A stretch of 64,000 nt of DNA from Streptomyces canus (GTDB lineage: Bacteria > Actinomycetota > Actinomycetes > Streptomycetales > Streptomycetaceae), in the NCBI RefSeq assembly GCF_030816965.1, contig NZ_JAUSYQ010000002.1:9910001-9974000 (forward strand), given 5' to 3'. This document shows, piece by piece, positions 1 to 7,986 of the stretch (position 1 is the stretch's first letter; every line of letters begins with the position of its first letter). A model generated the notes under the pieces. That model did not search any database. It saw only the letters and a program-made list of their open reading frames with translations, and was not told the origin of the DNA. The position numbers and the translations under genes were made by a program.

Positions 1-389
1 ACTTCGGGCGGCGCGGTGGTGAGGCTCAGCCAGGTCCGAACCCGTGCCGGACCCGGCGCGTTGCGTGGGCCGGGCGGCGCGATGCCGTGCTCCGCCAGCT
101 TGCGGCGGCCCTCGTCGGTGATCCGGTCGGTCGTCCATGGCGGGTCGAGCACCGTGATCACCCGCACGTCGGCGAATCCGGCGGCCAGCAGCCGGGCCGA
201 CACGTCCGCGCGCATCTCGGCCATGGCGGGACAGCCCGCGTACGTCGGGGTGAGCCGTACGACGACGGTGCCCTCCGGCGTCACCTCGACGCCGTGCAGC
301 ACTCCGAGGTCGGCGAGCGTCAGCATCGGCAGTTCGGGATCGGGGACCTTGGCGGCGATCCGCACCGCCCGCTCCGGTGACGCCGTCAC
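1..389 (-). CDS. paaD: Phenylacetyl-CoA epoxidase subunit PaaD (partial, 3' end off window)
   Basis: PaaD is a DUF59/MIP18-type protein needed to assemble or mature the ring 1,2-phenylacetyl-CoA epoxidase (PaaABCE). The N-terminal two thirds are visible: the reading frame begins [20 protein letters not shown] and contains LGVLHGVEV, the TYAGCPAM motif with the conserved Cys of DUF59 proteins, and a DPPWTTD stretch, all typical of PaaD. The cysteine-rich zinc-binding tail and the stop codon lie beyond the left edge. The GTG start overlaps the paaC stop by four bases (GTGA); a second in-frame GTG lies one codon earlier. The gene is last of the visible operon, and paaE (the reductase) would be expected next, outside the window. 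Confidence 0.9.
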   Translation of the reverse strand, partial: MTASPERAVRIAAKVPDPELPMLTLADLGVLHGVEVTPEGTVVVRLTPTYAGCPAMAEMRADVSARLLAAGFADVRVITVLDPPWTTDRITDEGRRKLAEHGIAPPGPRNAPGPARVRTWLSLTTAPPE

Positions 390-1252
390 CACGACGCGTC
401 CGGGTGGGCACGGGCGACGCTCTGCAGTTCGGCGAGCAGGGGTGCCAGATGCGGGGTGTGCTGTCCGTTCCTGCCGGAGCCGGGGACCGGGGACGCGGGT
501 GTGTCGAGCGCGGACACGTCGGCGGACCGGTTCAGCCCGGCATCGGCCAGCACATGGAAGAGCTCGAGCCGGGTCCGCGCGGCGACGGCGGCCGGATCGG
601 CGCCGAGGCGGGCGGCCGTACGGTCCGACAGCAACTCGTCCAGCCAGGGGGCGAGGGCCTCCAGCGCAGCCTGCATACGTGCGGCGGACTCGTCGGTGCC
701 ATCGCCGAGCCGGACCGTCCACTCCGCGGCCCAACGGTGGTGATAGGCCAGCTCCTTGACGCTCTTCGCGGCGATCGCGGCCAGCACCGGGTCGGGTGCG
801 GTGGCGAGCGCCTCGCACACGGCCAGTCGCCAGACGGACAGCACCAGCAGGCGGGCGACGGTGAACGCGAAGTCGCCGCCCGGCAGTTCGGTGAGGCGTA
901 TGTTGCGGAAGTCCACAGGGGCGCGGAAGTAGGCGTACGCGTCCTCGCCACGGCCCGTGCCGTCGGCCCGACCCGCCCTGGCGTACAGCAGACGCGCCTG
1001 GCCGAGGAGGTCGAGTCCGATGTTGGCCAGCGCCAGCTCCTCCTCCAACTCCGGGGCGCGGGTGCACCATTCGGCCAGCCGTTGTGCGGACACCAGGGCG
1101 TCGTCGCCGAGCGCCAGACAGCAGGCGGCCAGGTCTTCCGCGTCGACTCCGTCCGGCACCGTCTGGTCGATCCCGTGCAGGGGGTCGGTGAACCCGGTGC
1201 CGAATGCCCACCGCGCGCCGTCGCCGTCGACGTACAGGTCCTCGTCGGTCAT
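386..1252 (-). CDS. paaC: Phenylacetyl-CoA epoxidase structural subunit PaaC
   Basis: PaaC is the ferritin-like, iron-free partner of PaaA in the di-iron monooxygenase that epoxidises the ring of phenylacetyl-CoA. The 288-residue protein starts MTDEDLYVDGDGARWAFGTG and has the family landmarks LALGDDALVSAQRLAEW, NIGLDLLGQARLLYARAG and SVKELAYHHRWAAEW. Length is close to the usual 250-290. A GAGGAG ribosome-binding site lies about six bases before the ATG. The frame stays open further upstream through paaB, but that extension is a low-complexity shadow. It is transcribed with paaB upstream (29-base gap) and paaD downstream (4-base overlap). Confidence 0.95.
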   Translation of the reverse strand: MTDEDLYVDGDGARWAFGTGFTDPLHGIDQTVPDGVDAEDLAACCLALGDDALVSAQRLAEWCTRAPELEEELALANIGLDLLGQARLLYARAGRADGTGRGEDAYAYFRAPVDFRNIRLTELPGGDFAFTVARLLVLSVWRLAVCEALATAPDPVLAAIAAKSVKELAYHHRWAAEWTVRLGDGTDESAARMQAALEALAPWLDELLSDRTAARLGADPAAVAARTRLELFHVLADAGLNRSADVSALDTPASPVPGSGRNGQHTPHLAPLLAELQSVARAHPDASW

Positions 1253-1281
1253 GCGCTGCTCCTCAAAGTTCCGGGGGGTCC

Positions 1282-1578
1282 CTAGATGTGGGGGACGTCG
1301 TCGGGGATGTCGTAGAAGGTGGGGTGCCGGTAGACCTTGTCGCCGCTGGGCGCGAAGAAGGGATCCTTCTCGTCGGGCGCGGAGGCGGCGATGGTGTCCG
1401 AGCGCACGGCCCAGATGCTCACTCCCTCGTTGCGCCGGGTGTAGAGATCGCGGGCGTGCAGCAGGGCCATGTCGTCGTCGGCGGCGCGCAGGGAGCCGAC
1501 GTGGACGTGGTTGAGCCCGCGCTTGCCGCGCACGAACACCTCGTACAGCGGCCAGTCGGCCTTGCTCGTCGGGCTCAT
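1282..1578 (-). CDS. paaB: Phenylacetyl-CoA epoxidase subunit PaaB
   Basis: PaaB is a small bridging subunit of the phenylacetyl-CoA epoxidase complex. The 98-residue product carries the family core [20 protein letters not shown], then [18 protein letters not shown] and a C-terminal [18 protein letters not shown], and its length matches PaaB proteins (about 95). Its ATG overlaps the paaA stop codon in an ATGA junction, which implies translational coupling with the catalytic subunit. Confidence 0.95.
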   Translation of the reverse strand: MSPTSKADWPLYEVFVRGKRGLNHVHVGSLRAADDDMALLHARDLYTRRNEGVSIWAVRSDTIAASAPDEKDPFFAPSGDKVYRHPTFYDIPDDVPHI

Positions 1579-2570
1579 GCCGTCGCTCCTTGCCGTGACC
1601 GGGCGGTGCGCTTGGCGGCGTGCGCGGTGGCGGCCCGCCGGACCCAGGCGCCCTCCTCGTGCGCGGCCCGGCGGCGGGCGATCCGCTCGGTGTTGCACGG
1701 TCCGGCACCGGAGACGACCCGCTTCAGCTCGTCCCAGTCGGGGGTGGAGAAGTCGTGGTGGCCGCGCTCCTCGTTCCACCGCAGGCCCGGGTCGGGCAGG
1801 GTGACGCCCAGCTTCGCCGCCTGCGGGACGGTCATGTCGACGAAGCGCTGCCGCAGGACGTCGTTGGAGTGCCGCTTGATCCTCCAGGCCATGGAACGCG
1901 CCGAGTTGGGGGAGTCGTCGTCGGGCGGTCCGAACATCATCAGGGACGGCCACCACCAGCGGTCGACGGCGTCCTGCACCATGGCGCGCTGCTCGTCGGT
2001 GCCGCTCATCATGGTCAACAGCAGTTCGTAGCCCTGCCGTTGGTGGAAGGACTCTTCCTTGCACACGCGGACCATGGCGCGTCCGTACGGTCCGTACGAG
2101 GTGCGGCACAGCGGGACCTGGTTGCAGATGGCGGCCCCGTCCACGAACCAGCCGATGACTCCGACGTCGGCGAAGGTGCGGGTGGGGTAGTTGAAGATCG
2201 AGGAGTACTTCTGGCTGCCGTCGATCAACCGCTCCGTCAGGTCGGTGCGGTCGGCGCCGAGGGTCTCCGCCGCCGAGTAGAGGTAGAGCCCGTGCCCCGC
2301 CTCGTCCTGCACCTTGGCGAAGAGGATCGCCTTGCGGCGCAGCGAAGGCGCCCGGGTGATCCACTCGCCCTCCGGCTGCATGCCGATGACCTCGGAGTGG
2401 GCGTGCTGGGCGATCTGCCTGACCAGCGTGGCCCGGTAGGCGTCGGGCATCCAGTCGCGGGGCTCGATGCGCTGGTCACGGGCGACCGTGTCCTCGAACG
2501 CGGACATGTTCATGGAGGCAGGTGTTTCATGGACGGGTGTCGCTCGCATCGGTGTCTCCGTCTCTTGCAC
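1575..2570 (-). CDS. paaA: Phenylacetyl-CoA epoxidase catalytic subunit PaaA
   Basis: This is the di-iron catalytic subunit that inserts one oxygen atom into the aromatic ring of phenylacetyl-CoA. The 331-residue protein contains [19 protein letters not shown], the helix [14 protein letters not shown] and the ligand motif [18 protein letters not shown], plus [15 protein letters not shown], all hallmarks of PaaA. The GTG start is chosen because AAAGGAG lies five bases upstream. In-frame ATGs occur 7, 18 and 20 codons later but lack a comparable ribosome-binding site. It sits 28 bases downstream of paaG and overlaps paaB by four bases. Confidence 0.94.
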   Translation of the reverse strand: MQETETPMRATPVHETPASMNMSAFEDTVARDQRIEPRDWMPDAYRATLVRQIAQHAHSEVIGMQPEGEWITRAPSLRRKAILFAKVQDEAGHGLYLYSAAETLGADRTDLTERLIDGSQKYSSIFNYPTRTFADVGVIGWFVDGAAICNQVPLCRTSYGPYGRAMVRVCKEESFHQRQGYELLLTMMSGTDEQRAMVQDAVDRWWWPSLMMFGPPDDDSPNSARSMAWRIKRHSNDVLRQRFVDMTVPQAAKLGVTLPDPGLRWNEERGHHDFSTPDWDELKRVVSGAGPCNTERIARRRAAHEEGAWVRRAATAHAAKRTARSRQGATA

Positions 2571-2598
2571 GGGTGCTCCTTTCAAGGGGGACGGGCAG

Positions 2599-3435
2599 TC
2601 AGCGGCCACGGAAGACCGGGCCTCGCCGTTCGAGGAAGGCGGTGACGGCCTCGCGGTGGTCATGGGTGGTGCCGAGCCGCCGCTGGACGACGGACTCGCG
2701 CTCCAGCGCCGCCGGCAGGGCCGTGGTGGCCGCCGACCGCAGCAGCGCCTTCGTCTCCCGGTGCGCGGCGGTGGGCCCGGCGGCCAGCGCGCGGGCCAGG
2801 GCCGCGCCCTCGGCGGCGGCCGAGCCGTCCGCCACGACGCGGTGCACCAGCCCCCACTGCTCGGCGTCCCACGCGGAGAAGGCGTCGCCGAGCAGCATGA
2901 GGCCGGCGGTGCGGGAGGGGCCCAGCTGCCGGGCCAGGGCTCGGGCCACGCCCGAGTCCGAGGCGAGCGCGACACCGCCGAACGCGGTGGCGAAGCGGGC
3001 GCCCTCGGCCGCCACACGTACGTCGGCGCAGAGCGCGAGGCCCAGTCCGGCGCCGACACAGGAGCCCTCGACCGCGACGACGAGCGGGATCGCCAGTGCG
3101 TGCAGCTCCTTGACCAGCGGGTTGTAGTGGTCGGGGATGTTGGCGAAGGCGGTGGCGGGAGAGGTCTTCAGCAGGTGGGCGTGCTCCTTGAGGTCCTGGC
3201 CGACGCAGAAGTGCCGGCCGCGAGCGGTGATCAGGGCCGCCCGCACCTCGCGCCGGGCGTCCGTGGTCAGCCGCCGGGCGGCCATGAGGAGGGCGCCGCG
3301 CAGGTGTGCGTCGAGCGCGTTGCCACTTGCGCGTCCGCGCAGTTCGATCACGGCCACGGAGTCGGTGACCTCGTACGACACACCGTGCGACGCGGGGCCC
3401 TCGCTCACTGTGGGCGGTCTTTCGCTCACTGCCAT
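2599..3435 (-). CDS. paaG: 1,2-epoxyphenylacetyl-CoA isomerase PaaG
   Basis: PaaG converts ring-1,2-epoxyphenylacetyl-CoA into oxepin-CoA and later shifts a double bond in the beta-oxidation-like part of the pathway. The 278-residue crotonase-fold protein lacks both hydratase glutamates: the usual GGGxE region reads [11 protein letters not shown], and the usual PE position reads TAFGGVAL. It keeps the aspartate of PaaG enzymes in LASDSG, equivalent to the catalytic Asp of the E. coli enzyme's PDCG motif. The C-terminus [19 protein letters not shown] is also PaaG-like. The start overlaps the end of paaH by ten bases. The residue pattern argues against a simple enoyl-CoA hydratase. Confidence 0.88.
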   Translation of the reverse strand: MAVSERPPTVSEGPASHGVSYEVTDSVAVIELRGRASGNALDAHLRGALLMAARRLTTDARREVRAALITARGRHFCVGQDLKEHAHLLKTSPATAFANIPDHYNPLVKELHALAIPLVVAVEGSCVGAGLGLALCADVRVAAEGARFATAFGGVALASDSGVARALARQLGPSRTAGLMLLGDAFSAWDAEQWGLVHRVVADGSAAAEGAALARALAAGPTAAHRETKALLRSAATTALPAALERESVVQRRLGTTHDHREAVTAFLERRGPVFRGR

Positions 3436-4292
3436 CGGTAGAACCCCTGACCGGTCTTGCGGCCCAGCTCACCGCGGGCGACCTTCTCCCGCAGCAGCCG
3501 CGGTGGTGCGAACCGTTCGCCGAGCATCGTGTGCAGGTGCTCCGCGATGGCGAGGCGTACGTCGAGTCCCACCACGTCCGTCAGCCGCAGCGGGCCCATC
3601 GGGTGCCGGTAGCCGAGGCGCATGGCCGTATCCACGGCCTCGGGGTCGGCGACGCCTTCCTCTACCATGCGGATCGCCTCGAGACCGAGGGCGAGGCCCA
3701 GGCGACTGCTGGCGAACCCGGGCGAGTCCTTGACGACGACGTCCTGTTTGCCCAGGGCGTGGGTCCAGTGGACCGCAGCCGCCCGGGTTGCTTCGGTCGT
3801 ATCGGGGGCCAGGACCAGTTCGACGAGGGCGGACACGGGCACGGGGTTGAAGAAATGCATCCCCAGGAACCGCCCGGGGCTCCGCAGAACCGCCGCGAGT
3901 TCGGTGACGGACAGGGCGCTGGTGTTGCTGGCCAGCACGCAATCGTCGTGCACGACATCCTCGGCGGCGGCGAGCAACTCGGCCTTCAGAGCCGCGTCTT
4001 CCGGGACGGCCTCGACAACCAGGTCGGCGTCGTGCGGCAGTTCGACGACCGAGGAGACGACGGTGACACGGTCCGGCACTCCGAGGGTCTGCGGGCCGGC
4101 GAGCGTCCCGCGCTCGGCCGCCTGCCGAAGCCCCTTGGTGACCCTCTCCATTGCCGCGGCCGCCGCGGACTTGTCGCGCTCCACCACGACCACGCGCGAC
4201 CCGGCGGCCGCGAAGGACTGGGCGATACCGGCGCCCATGCGACCACCGCCGACGACCCCCACCACGGGGGGTGGTGCTGGTGCCGAGGTCAT
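3426..4292 (-). CDS. paaH: 3-hydroxyadipyl-CoA dehydrogenase PaaH
   Basis: This NAD-dependent 3-hydroxyacyl-CoA dehydrogenase oxidises 3-hydroxyadipyl-CoA to 3-oxoadipyl-CoA. The 288-residue single-domain protein opens with a Rossmann motif, VVGVVGGGRMGAGIAQSF, followed by DLVVEAVPED, SNTSALSVTEL, and the catalytic-histidine motif GMHFFNPVPVSALVE. The C-terminal dimerisation domain has GYRHPMGPLRLTDVVGLD and ends [12 protein letters not shown]. Length equals the standard 285-290 residues. Its ATG overlaps the paaF stop (ATGA), so it is coupled to the hydratase upstream. Confidence 0.93.
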   Translation of the reverse strand: MTSAPAPPPVVGVVGGGRMGAGIAQSFAAAGSRVVVVERDKSAAAAAMERVTKGLRQAAERGTLAGPQTLGVPDRVTVVSSVVELPHDADLVVEAVPEDAALKAELLAAAEDVVHDDCVLASNTSALSVTELAAVLRSPGRFLGMHFFNPVPVSALVELVLAPDTTEATRAAAVHWTHALGKQDVVVKDSPGFASSRLGLALGLEAIRMVEEGVADPEAVDTAMRLGYRHPMGPLRLTDVVGLDVRLAIAEHLHTMLGERFAPPRLLREKVARGELGRKTGQGFYRWQ

Positions 4293-5035
4293 GCCCGGCC
4301 TCCCTTCTTCTCCAGGAAGCGCGTCATGCGCTGCTGTTTGTCCGGGCTCTCGAAGAGCACCGCCTGGGCGAGGTCGTCGGCCACGGGATGAGCCCCCGAG
4401 GCGTCGGTGACGAGCTTCGTGAGCCGCAGGGCGAGCGCCGAGGAGCGGGCCATCCGGTCGAGCAGCGCGTGCGCCTCGGCGACCAGTCGGCCGGTCGGTA
4501 CGACGTCCATGACCAGCCCGCACGCGAGAGCCGCGGCGGCGTCGAGGGTGCGTCCGGCGAGCAGCACCTGCTTGGCCACCGACTCGCCCACCAGTTCGCG
4601 CAGCCGCCAGCACGCACCGGCGGCGGCGAGGATGCCGAGGCCCGGTTCGGGGTTGCCGAAGACCGCGTCCGTCCCGGCGATCCTGAGATCGCAGGCGTAC
4701 GCCAACTCGGCACCGCCGCCCAGCGCCCAGCCGGGCACGGCGGCCACGGTGGGCAGGGGCAGCCTGCGTACCCGCTCGAACAGACGGCTGTTGATCCCCT
4801 CCAGCGCTTCGTCCCGGCCGCGCCGCCGCAGTTCGCCGATGTCGGCTCCGCCGGCGAAGACCCCGTCGTGCCCGGTGAGCAGGAGGAGTCTCGGGGTGCG
4901 CTCCAACTCCTCGCACACGCGGTGCAGTTCGGCGATCATGCGGCTGTTGATGGCATTGCGGGCGGCGGGCCGGCGTAGGGTGACGACCACCCGGTCCGTG
5001 TGCTCCTCGACCGACAGAGTCTCGCGCGTGTTCAT
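4289..5035 (-). CDS. paaF: 2,3-dehydroadipyl-CoA hydratase PaaF
   Basis: PaaF is the enoyl-CoA hydratase that hydrates 2,3-dehydroadipyl-CoA in the lower phenylacetate pathway. In contrast to the neighbouring paaG product, this 248-residue crotonase keeps both catalytic glutamates, one in GWALGGGAELAYACD and one in VFGNPEPGLG. The oxyanion-hole segment GVFAGGADIGEL is present too. Paralogous enoyl-CoA hydratases with other substrates cannot be excluded from sequence alone, but the operon position between the thiolase and paaH supports the assignment. Both ends overlap neighbours by four bases. Confidence 0.87.
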   Translation of the reverse strand: MNTRETLSVEEHTDRVVVTLRRPAARNAINSRMIAELHRVCEELERTPRLLLLTGHDGVFAGGADIGELRRRGRDEALEGINSRLFERVRRLPLPTVAAVPGWALGGGAELAYACDLRIAGTDAVFGNPEPGLGILAAAGACWRLRELVGESVAKQVLLAGRTLDAAAALACGLVMDVVPTGRLVAEAHALLDRMARSSALALRLTKLVTDASGAHPVADDLAQAVLFESPDKQQRMTRFLEKKGGRA

Positions 5036-6213
5036 ACGCGCTCCACCAGCATGGCCACGCCCTGTCCGACGCCGACGCAGAGGGTCGCCAGGCCTCGTCG
5101 GCCGCCCTCCCGTTCCAGTCGGCCCAGCAGGGTGAGCAGGATGCGGGCGCCGGAGCAGCCCAGGGGGTGGCCGAGGGCGATGGCCCCGCCGTCGGCGTTG
5201 ACGCGGTCCGGGTCGAGCTTCAGCCGGTGCATGACCGCGAGGGCCTGGGCGGCGAAGGCCTCGTTGAGTTCGATCGCGTCGAGGTCCTCTGCCGTCCAGC
5301 CCGCCCTCTTCAGGGCCCTGGCGGTGGCCGGCACCGGGCCGAGCCCCATCAGGTGGGGCTCGACCCCCGCCGAGGCAGCCGTGACGACCCGGGCCCGGGG
5401 AGTCAGCCCGTGGCGCTCCACCGCCGCCGCGCTCGCCACCACCAGGGCCGCAGCCCCGTCGGACAGCGGCGAGGAGTTGCCCGCGGTGACGATGCCGCCC
5501 GGGCGGAAGACGGTGCGCAGGCTGCTCAGCTTCTCCAATGTGGTGGTCGGGCGCGGCCCTTCGTCCTCGGTCACCTCACCGTCCGCCACCGGCACCGGGA
5601 CGATCTCCGCCGCGAAGCGGCCCGCCGTGCGCGCGGCCACCGCCCGACGGTGACTGCGCAGCGCGAAGGCGTCCGCCTCCAGGCGGCTGATGCCGTCCAG
5701 GGCGGCGACCTCCTCCGCGGTCTCGCCCATCGACAAGGTCGTCGTCGCGGGGAAGCGCGGGTTGGTGAAGCGCCAGCCGAGCGAGGAGTCGTGGACGTCG
5801 CCGGGCCGGGCCCAGGGTGTGCCCGGCTTGGCCATCACCCACGGCGCGCGGGTCATCGACTCGACCCCGCCGGCCACGACCACGTGGGCCTCGCCCGCCC
5901 GTATCGACTGTGCGGCGGACGCGACGGCGGTAAGCCCCGAGGCGCACAGCCGGTTGACCGTGTATCCGGGGACGGTGTGCGGAAGTCCGGCCAGCAGTAC
6001 GGCCATCCGCGCGACGTCACGGTTGTCCTCGCCGGCCTGGTTCGCGGCGCCGAGGATCACCTCGTCCACGGAGCCGGCCGGGGCCCCGGCACGTCGCACG
6101 GCCTCGCCGAGGACGAGCGCGGCCAGGTCGTCGGGGCGTACGGAGGCCAGGGCCCCGCCGTAACGGCCCTGCGGGGTACGGGCCCCGTCGATCAGGTAGA
6201 CCTCATCGGACAT
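5032..6213 (-). CDS. paaJ: 3-oxoadipyl-CoA / 3-oxo-5,6-dehydrosuberyl-CoA thiolase PaaJ
   Basis: This thiolase releases acetyl-CoA and succinyl-CoA at the end of phenylacetate breakdown. The 393-residue protein has the full thiolase set: acyl-enzyme Cys90 in VNRLCASGLTAV, GGVESMTRAPWVM, the substrate loop NEAFAAQ, the catalytic histidine in GGAIALGHPLGCSGAR, and the second cysteine in TLCVGVGQG. Paralogues such as PcaF catalyse the same reaction, so the name rests on its place in the paa operon. A GAGGAG ribosome-binding site lies within the end of paaN, which it overlaps by 11 bases. Confidence 0.88.
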   Translation of the reverse strand: MSDEVYLIDGARTPQGRYGGALASVRPDDLAALVLGEAVRRAGAPAGSVDEVILGAANQAGEDNRDVARMAVLLAGLPHTVPGYTVNRLCASGLTAVASAAQSIRAGEAHVVVAGGVESMTRAPWVMAKPGTPWARPGDVHDSSLGWRFTNPRFPATTTLSMGETAEEVAALDGISRLEADAFALRSHRRAVAARTAGRFAAEIVPVPVADGEVTEDEGPRPTTTLEKLSSLRTVFRPGGIVTAGNSSPLSDGAAALVVASAAAVERHGLTPRARVVTAASAGVEPHLMGLGPVPATARALKRAGWTAEDLDAIELNEAFAAQALAVMHRLKLDPDRVNADGGAIALGHPLGCSGARILLTLLGRLEREGGRRGLATLCVGVGQGVAMLVERV

Positions 6214-7909
6214 CGGTGGGCTCCTCGTGCTCCTGGTCGGGTGCGTGACGGCGGGACTGGAGGACGGTGAAGCGGCCGGTGACGAACGCCGGGTCGGTCA
6301 GGGTCGCGTTCGCCGCGGGGTTGGCCGACGTGCCGTGGAAGTCGCTGAAGGCGGCGGACTGGTTGGGGAAGACTTCGCCGGTCAGGTTCTCCGACAGGTG
6401 CACCCCCGCTTCCAGAGCCGTCGCGCGCGCCGCCGCCAGGACGTCCTCGCCGGTCGCGTAGGCGCAGGCGGTGAGCGCACCGTGGCGCCGTACGGTGTCG
6501 TGCAGGACGCGCAGGGCGTGCCCGGTGTCGTCGGTGGCGATGACGAAGGAGACCGGCCCGAACCATTCGCTCGTATACGTCTTCTCGTCGGCCTCGGCGT
6601 CGAGCCGGGCCACCAGCGGGGTGCGGACCACGGCGTCCGGGTGGTCGGGGTGCGTCACGGCCCGCGAGTGATGGGCGGTACGGCCCAGGGCTTCCGCCTC
6701 CTCCAGACGCGAGAGGACTCCGCCGTTCACGATCGCGCCGAGGGTGGCGACGGCGCGGACCGGATCGCGGAGGAGGTCGTCCAGCGCGGAGCCCAGATCG
6801 GCGGCGAACTCGTCGGCCGTACGCGGCCCTTGGTCGGTGGGGAACCCGTCGCGCGGCACCAGGATGTTCTGCGGGGTGGTGCACATCTGCCCGCTGTAGA
6901 GCGACAACGCGAACGCGAGATTGCGCAGCAGCCCGGCGTAGTCGTCCGTGGAGTCCACGACGACGGTGTTGAGTCCCGCCTTCTCCGTGTGCACGACGGC
7001 CTGGCGGGCGTTGGTCTCCAGCCAGTCGCCGAACTCGCTGGAACCGGTGAAGTCCACGATCCGCACGTCGGGGTGGGTGGCCAGGGCGGGAGCGGTGCGC
7101 TCCTCGGGCCGCGAGGCGGCCAGCAGCACCACGTCCGGGTCGAAGCCGGCCTCCGCCAGCACCTCACGAGCGATCCGCACGGTGATCGCCAGCGGCAGCA
7201 CGGCCCGCCTGTGCGGCTTGACGATCACCGGGTTGCCGGTGACCAGGCTCGCGAAGAAGCCCGGGTAGCCGTTCCAGGTGGGAAAGGTGTTGCAGGCGAC
7301 GAGCACGGCCACGCCCCGGCCGACCGGGGTGTAGGTCTTGTCCATGACGATCGGACCGCCGCGCCGCCGGGGCTTGCTCCAGCGCGCCGTGGCCGGATGA
7401 CGCCGCTGCGCCTCCCAGGCGTACGCCACCGCTTCGAGGCCGCGGTCCTGGGCATGCGGGCCACCCGCCTGGAAGGCCATCACGAAGGGCTGGCCGGTGG
7501 TGTGCTGGACGGCGTGCGCGATCTCGAAGCTCGCCGCGTTGAGGCGGGCCAGGATCTCAGCCGCCACGCCGGCCCGGGCGTCGGGGCTCGCCGAACGCCA
7601 CGCCGGGGCCGCGGACTTGGCCGTCGCCACGGCGGCCTCGGGTGCCAGATGCGGGTAGCTGATGCCGAGGGGGAAGCCGTACGGCGACACCTCCGTGGCG
7701 GGGACGGTGCCGGTGGTGGGGTGCCCGTCGAGCGGGAACGGACGGTCGAGGAGGGCACGGAAGGCCGCCTCGCCCGACTCCGGCGCTCCGGCCCCGTACA
7801 CCGAGGCGCTGGGTATTTCCGGATAGGGCGTCCAGTAGCCGCGGTCGGTGGTGCGGGCCACGGCCTGTTCGAGCAGGTCCGCGTGGCGGGCGTAGAAGGG
7901 TGATGACAT
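6203..7909 (-). CDS. paaN: PaaN, aldehyde dehydrogenase-type ring-opening enzyme
   Basis: PaaN proteins are aldehyde dehydrogenases thought to oxidise the open-chain aldehyde formed after oxepin-CoA hydrolysis, the role of the ALDH half of E. coli PaaZ. The 568-residue protein has no C-terminal MaoC hydratase domain. Active-site features are intact: Lys231 in NPVIVKPH, the DFTGSS motif near 286-291, Glu309 in HTEKAG, nucleophile Cys343 in SGQMCTTPQN, and EWFGPVSF. It is the first gene of the visible operon, with the ribosome-binding site CTGGAG and a TetR-type operator immediately upstream. Because the hydratase half is absent, oxepin-CoA hydrolysis must be done by another protein. Confidence 0.9.
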   Translation of the reverse strand: MSSPFYARHADLLEQAVARTTDRGYWTPYPEIPSASVYGAGAPESGEAAFRALLDRPFPLDGHPTTGTVPATEVSPYGFPLGISYPHLAPEAAVATAKSAAPAWRSASPDARAGVAAEILARLNAASFEIAHAVQHTTGQPFVMAFQAGGPHAQDRGLEAVAYAWEAQRRHPATARWSKPRRRGGPIVMDKTYTPVGRGVAVLVACNTFPTWNGYPGFFASLVTGNPVIVKPHRRAVLPLAITVRIAREVLAEAGFDPDVVLLAASRPEERTAPALATHPDVRIVDFTGSSEFGDWLETNARQAVVHTEKAGLNTVVVDSTDDYAGLLRNLAFALSLYSGQMCTTPQNILVPRDGFPTDQGPRTADEFAADLGSALDDLLRDPVRAVATLGAIVNGGVLSRLEEAEALGRTAHHSRAVTHPDHPDAVVRTPLVARLDAEADEKTYTSEWFGPVSFVIATDDTGHALRVLHDTVRRHGALTACAYATGEDVLAAARATALEAGVHLSENLTGEVFPNQSAAFSDFHGTSANPAANATLTDPAFVTGRFTVLQSRRHAPDQEHEEPTDVR

Positions 7910-7920
7910 GAAAGCTCCAG

Positions 7921-7938
7921 GCCGAACGTTCGGTCGGT
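7921..7938. promoter_or_regulatory. PaaR/TetR-type operator in front of the paa operon
   Basis: On the minus strand the site reads ACCGACCG-AA-CGTTCGGC, an imperfect inverted repeat of ACCGACCG around a two-base spacer with two mismatches in the right arm. It lies 12 bases upstream of the paaN start codon, in the only sizeable gap (77 bases) between the E2 gene and paaN. TetR-family PaaR repressors bind sites of this general kind and are released by phenylacetyl-CoA. No paaR gene lies in the window, so the regulator must be encoded elsewhere. Confidence 0.6.
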
Positions 7939-7986
7939 AGGTGGGTGGAGTGCGCCCGACGTAAGGGCAGTGAAGAAGAGGGTCGG

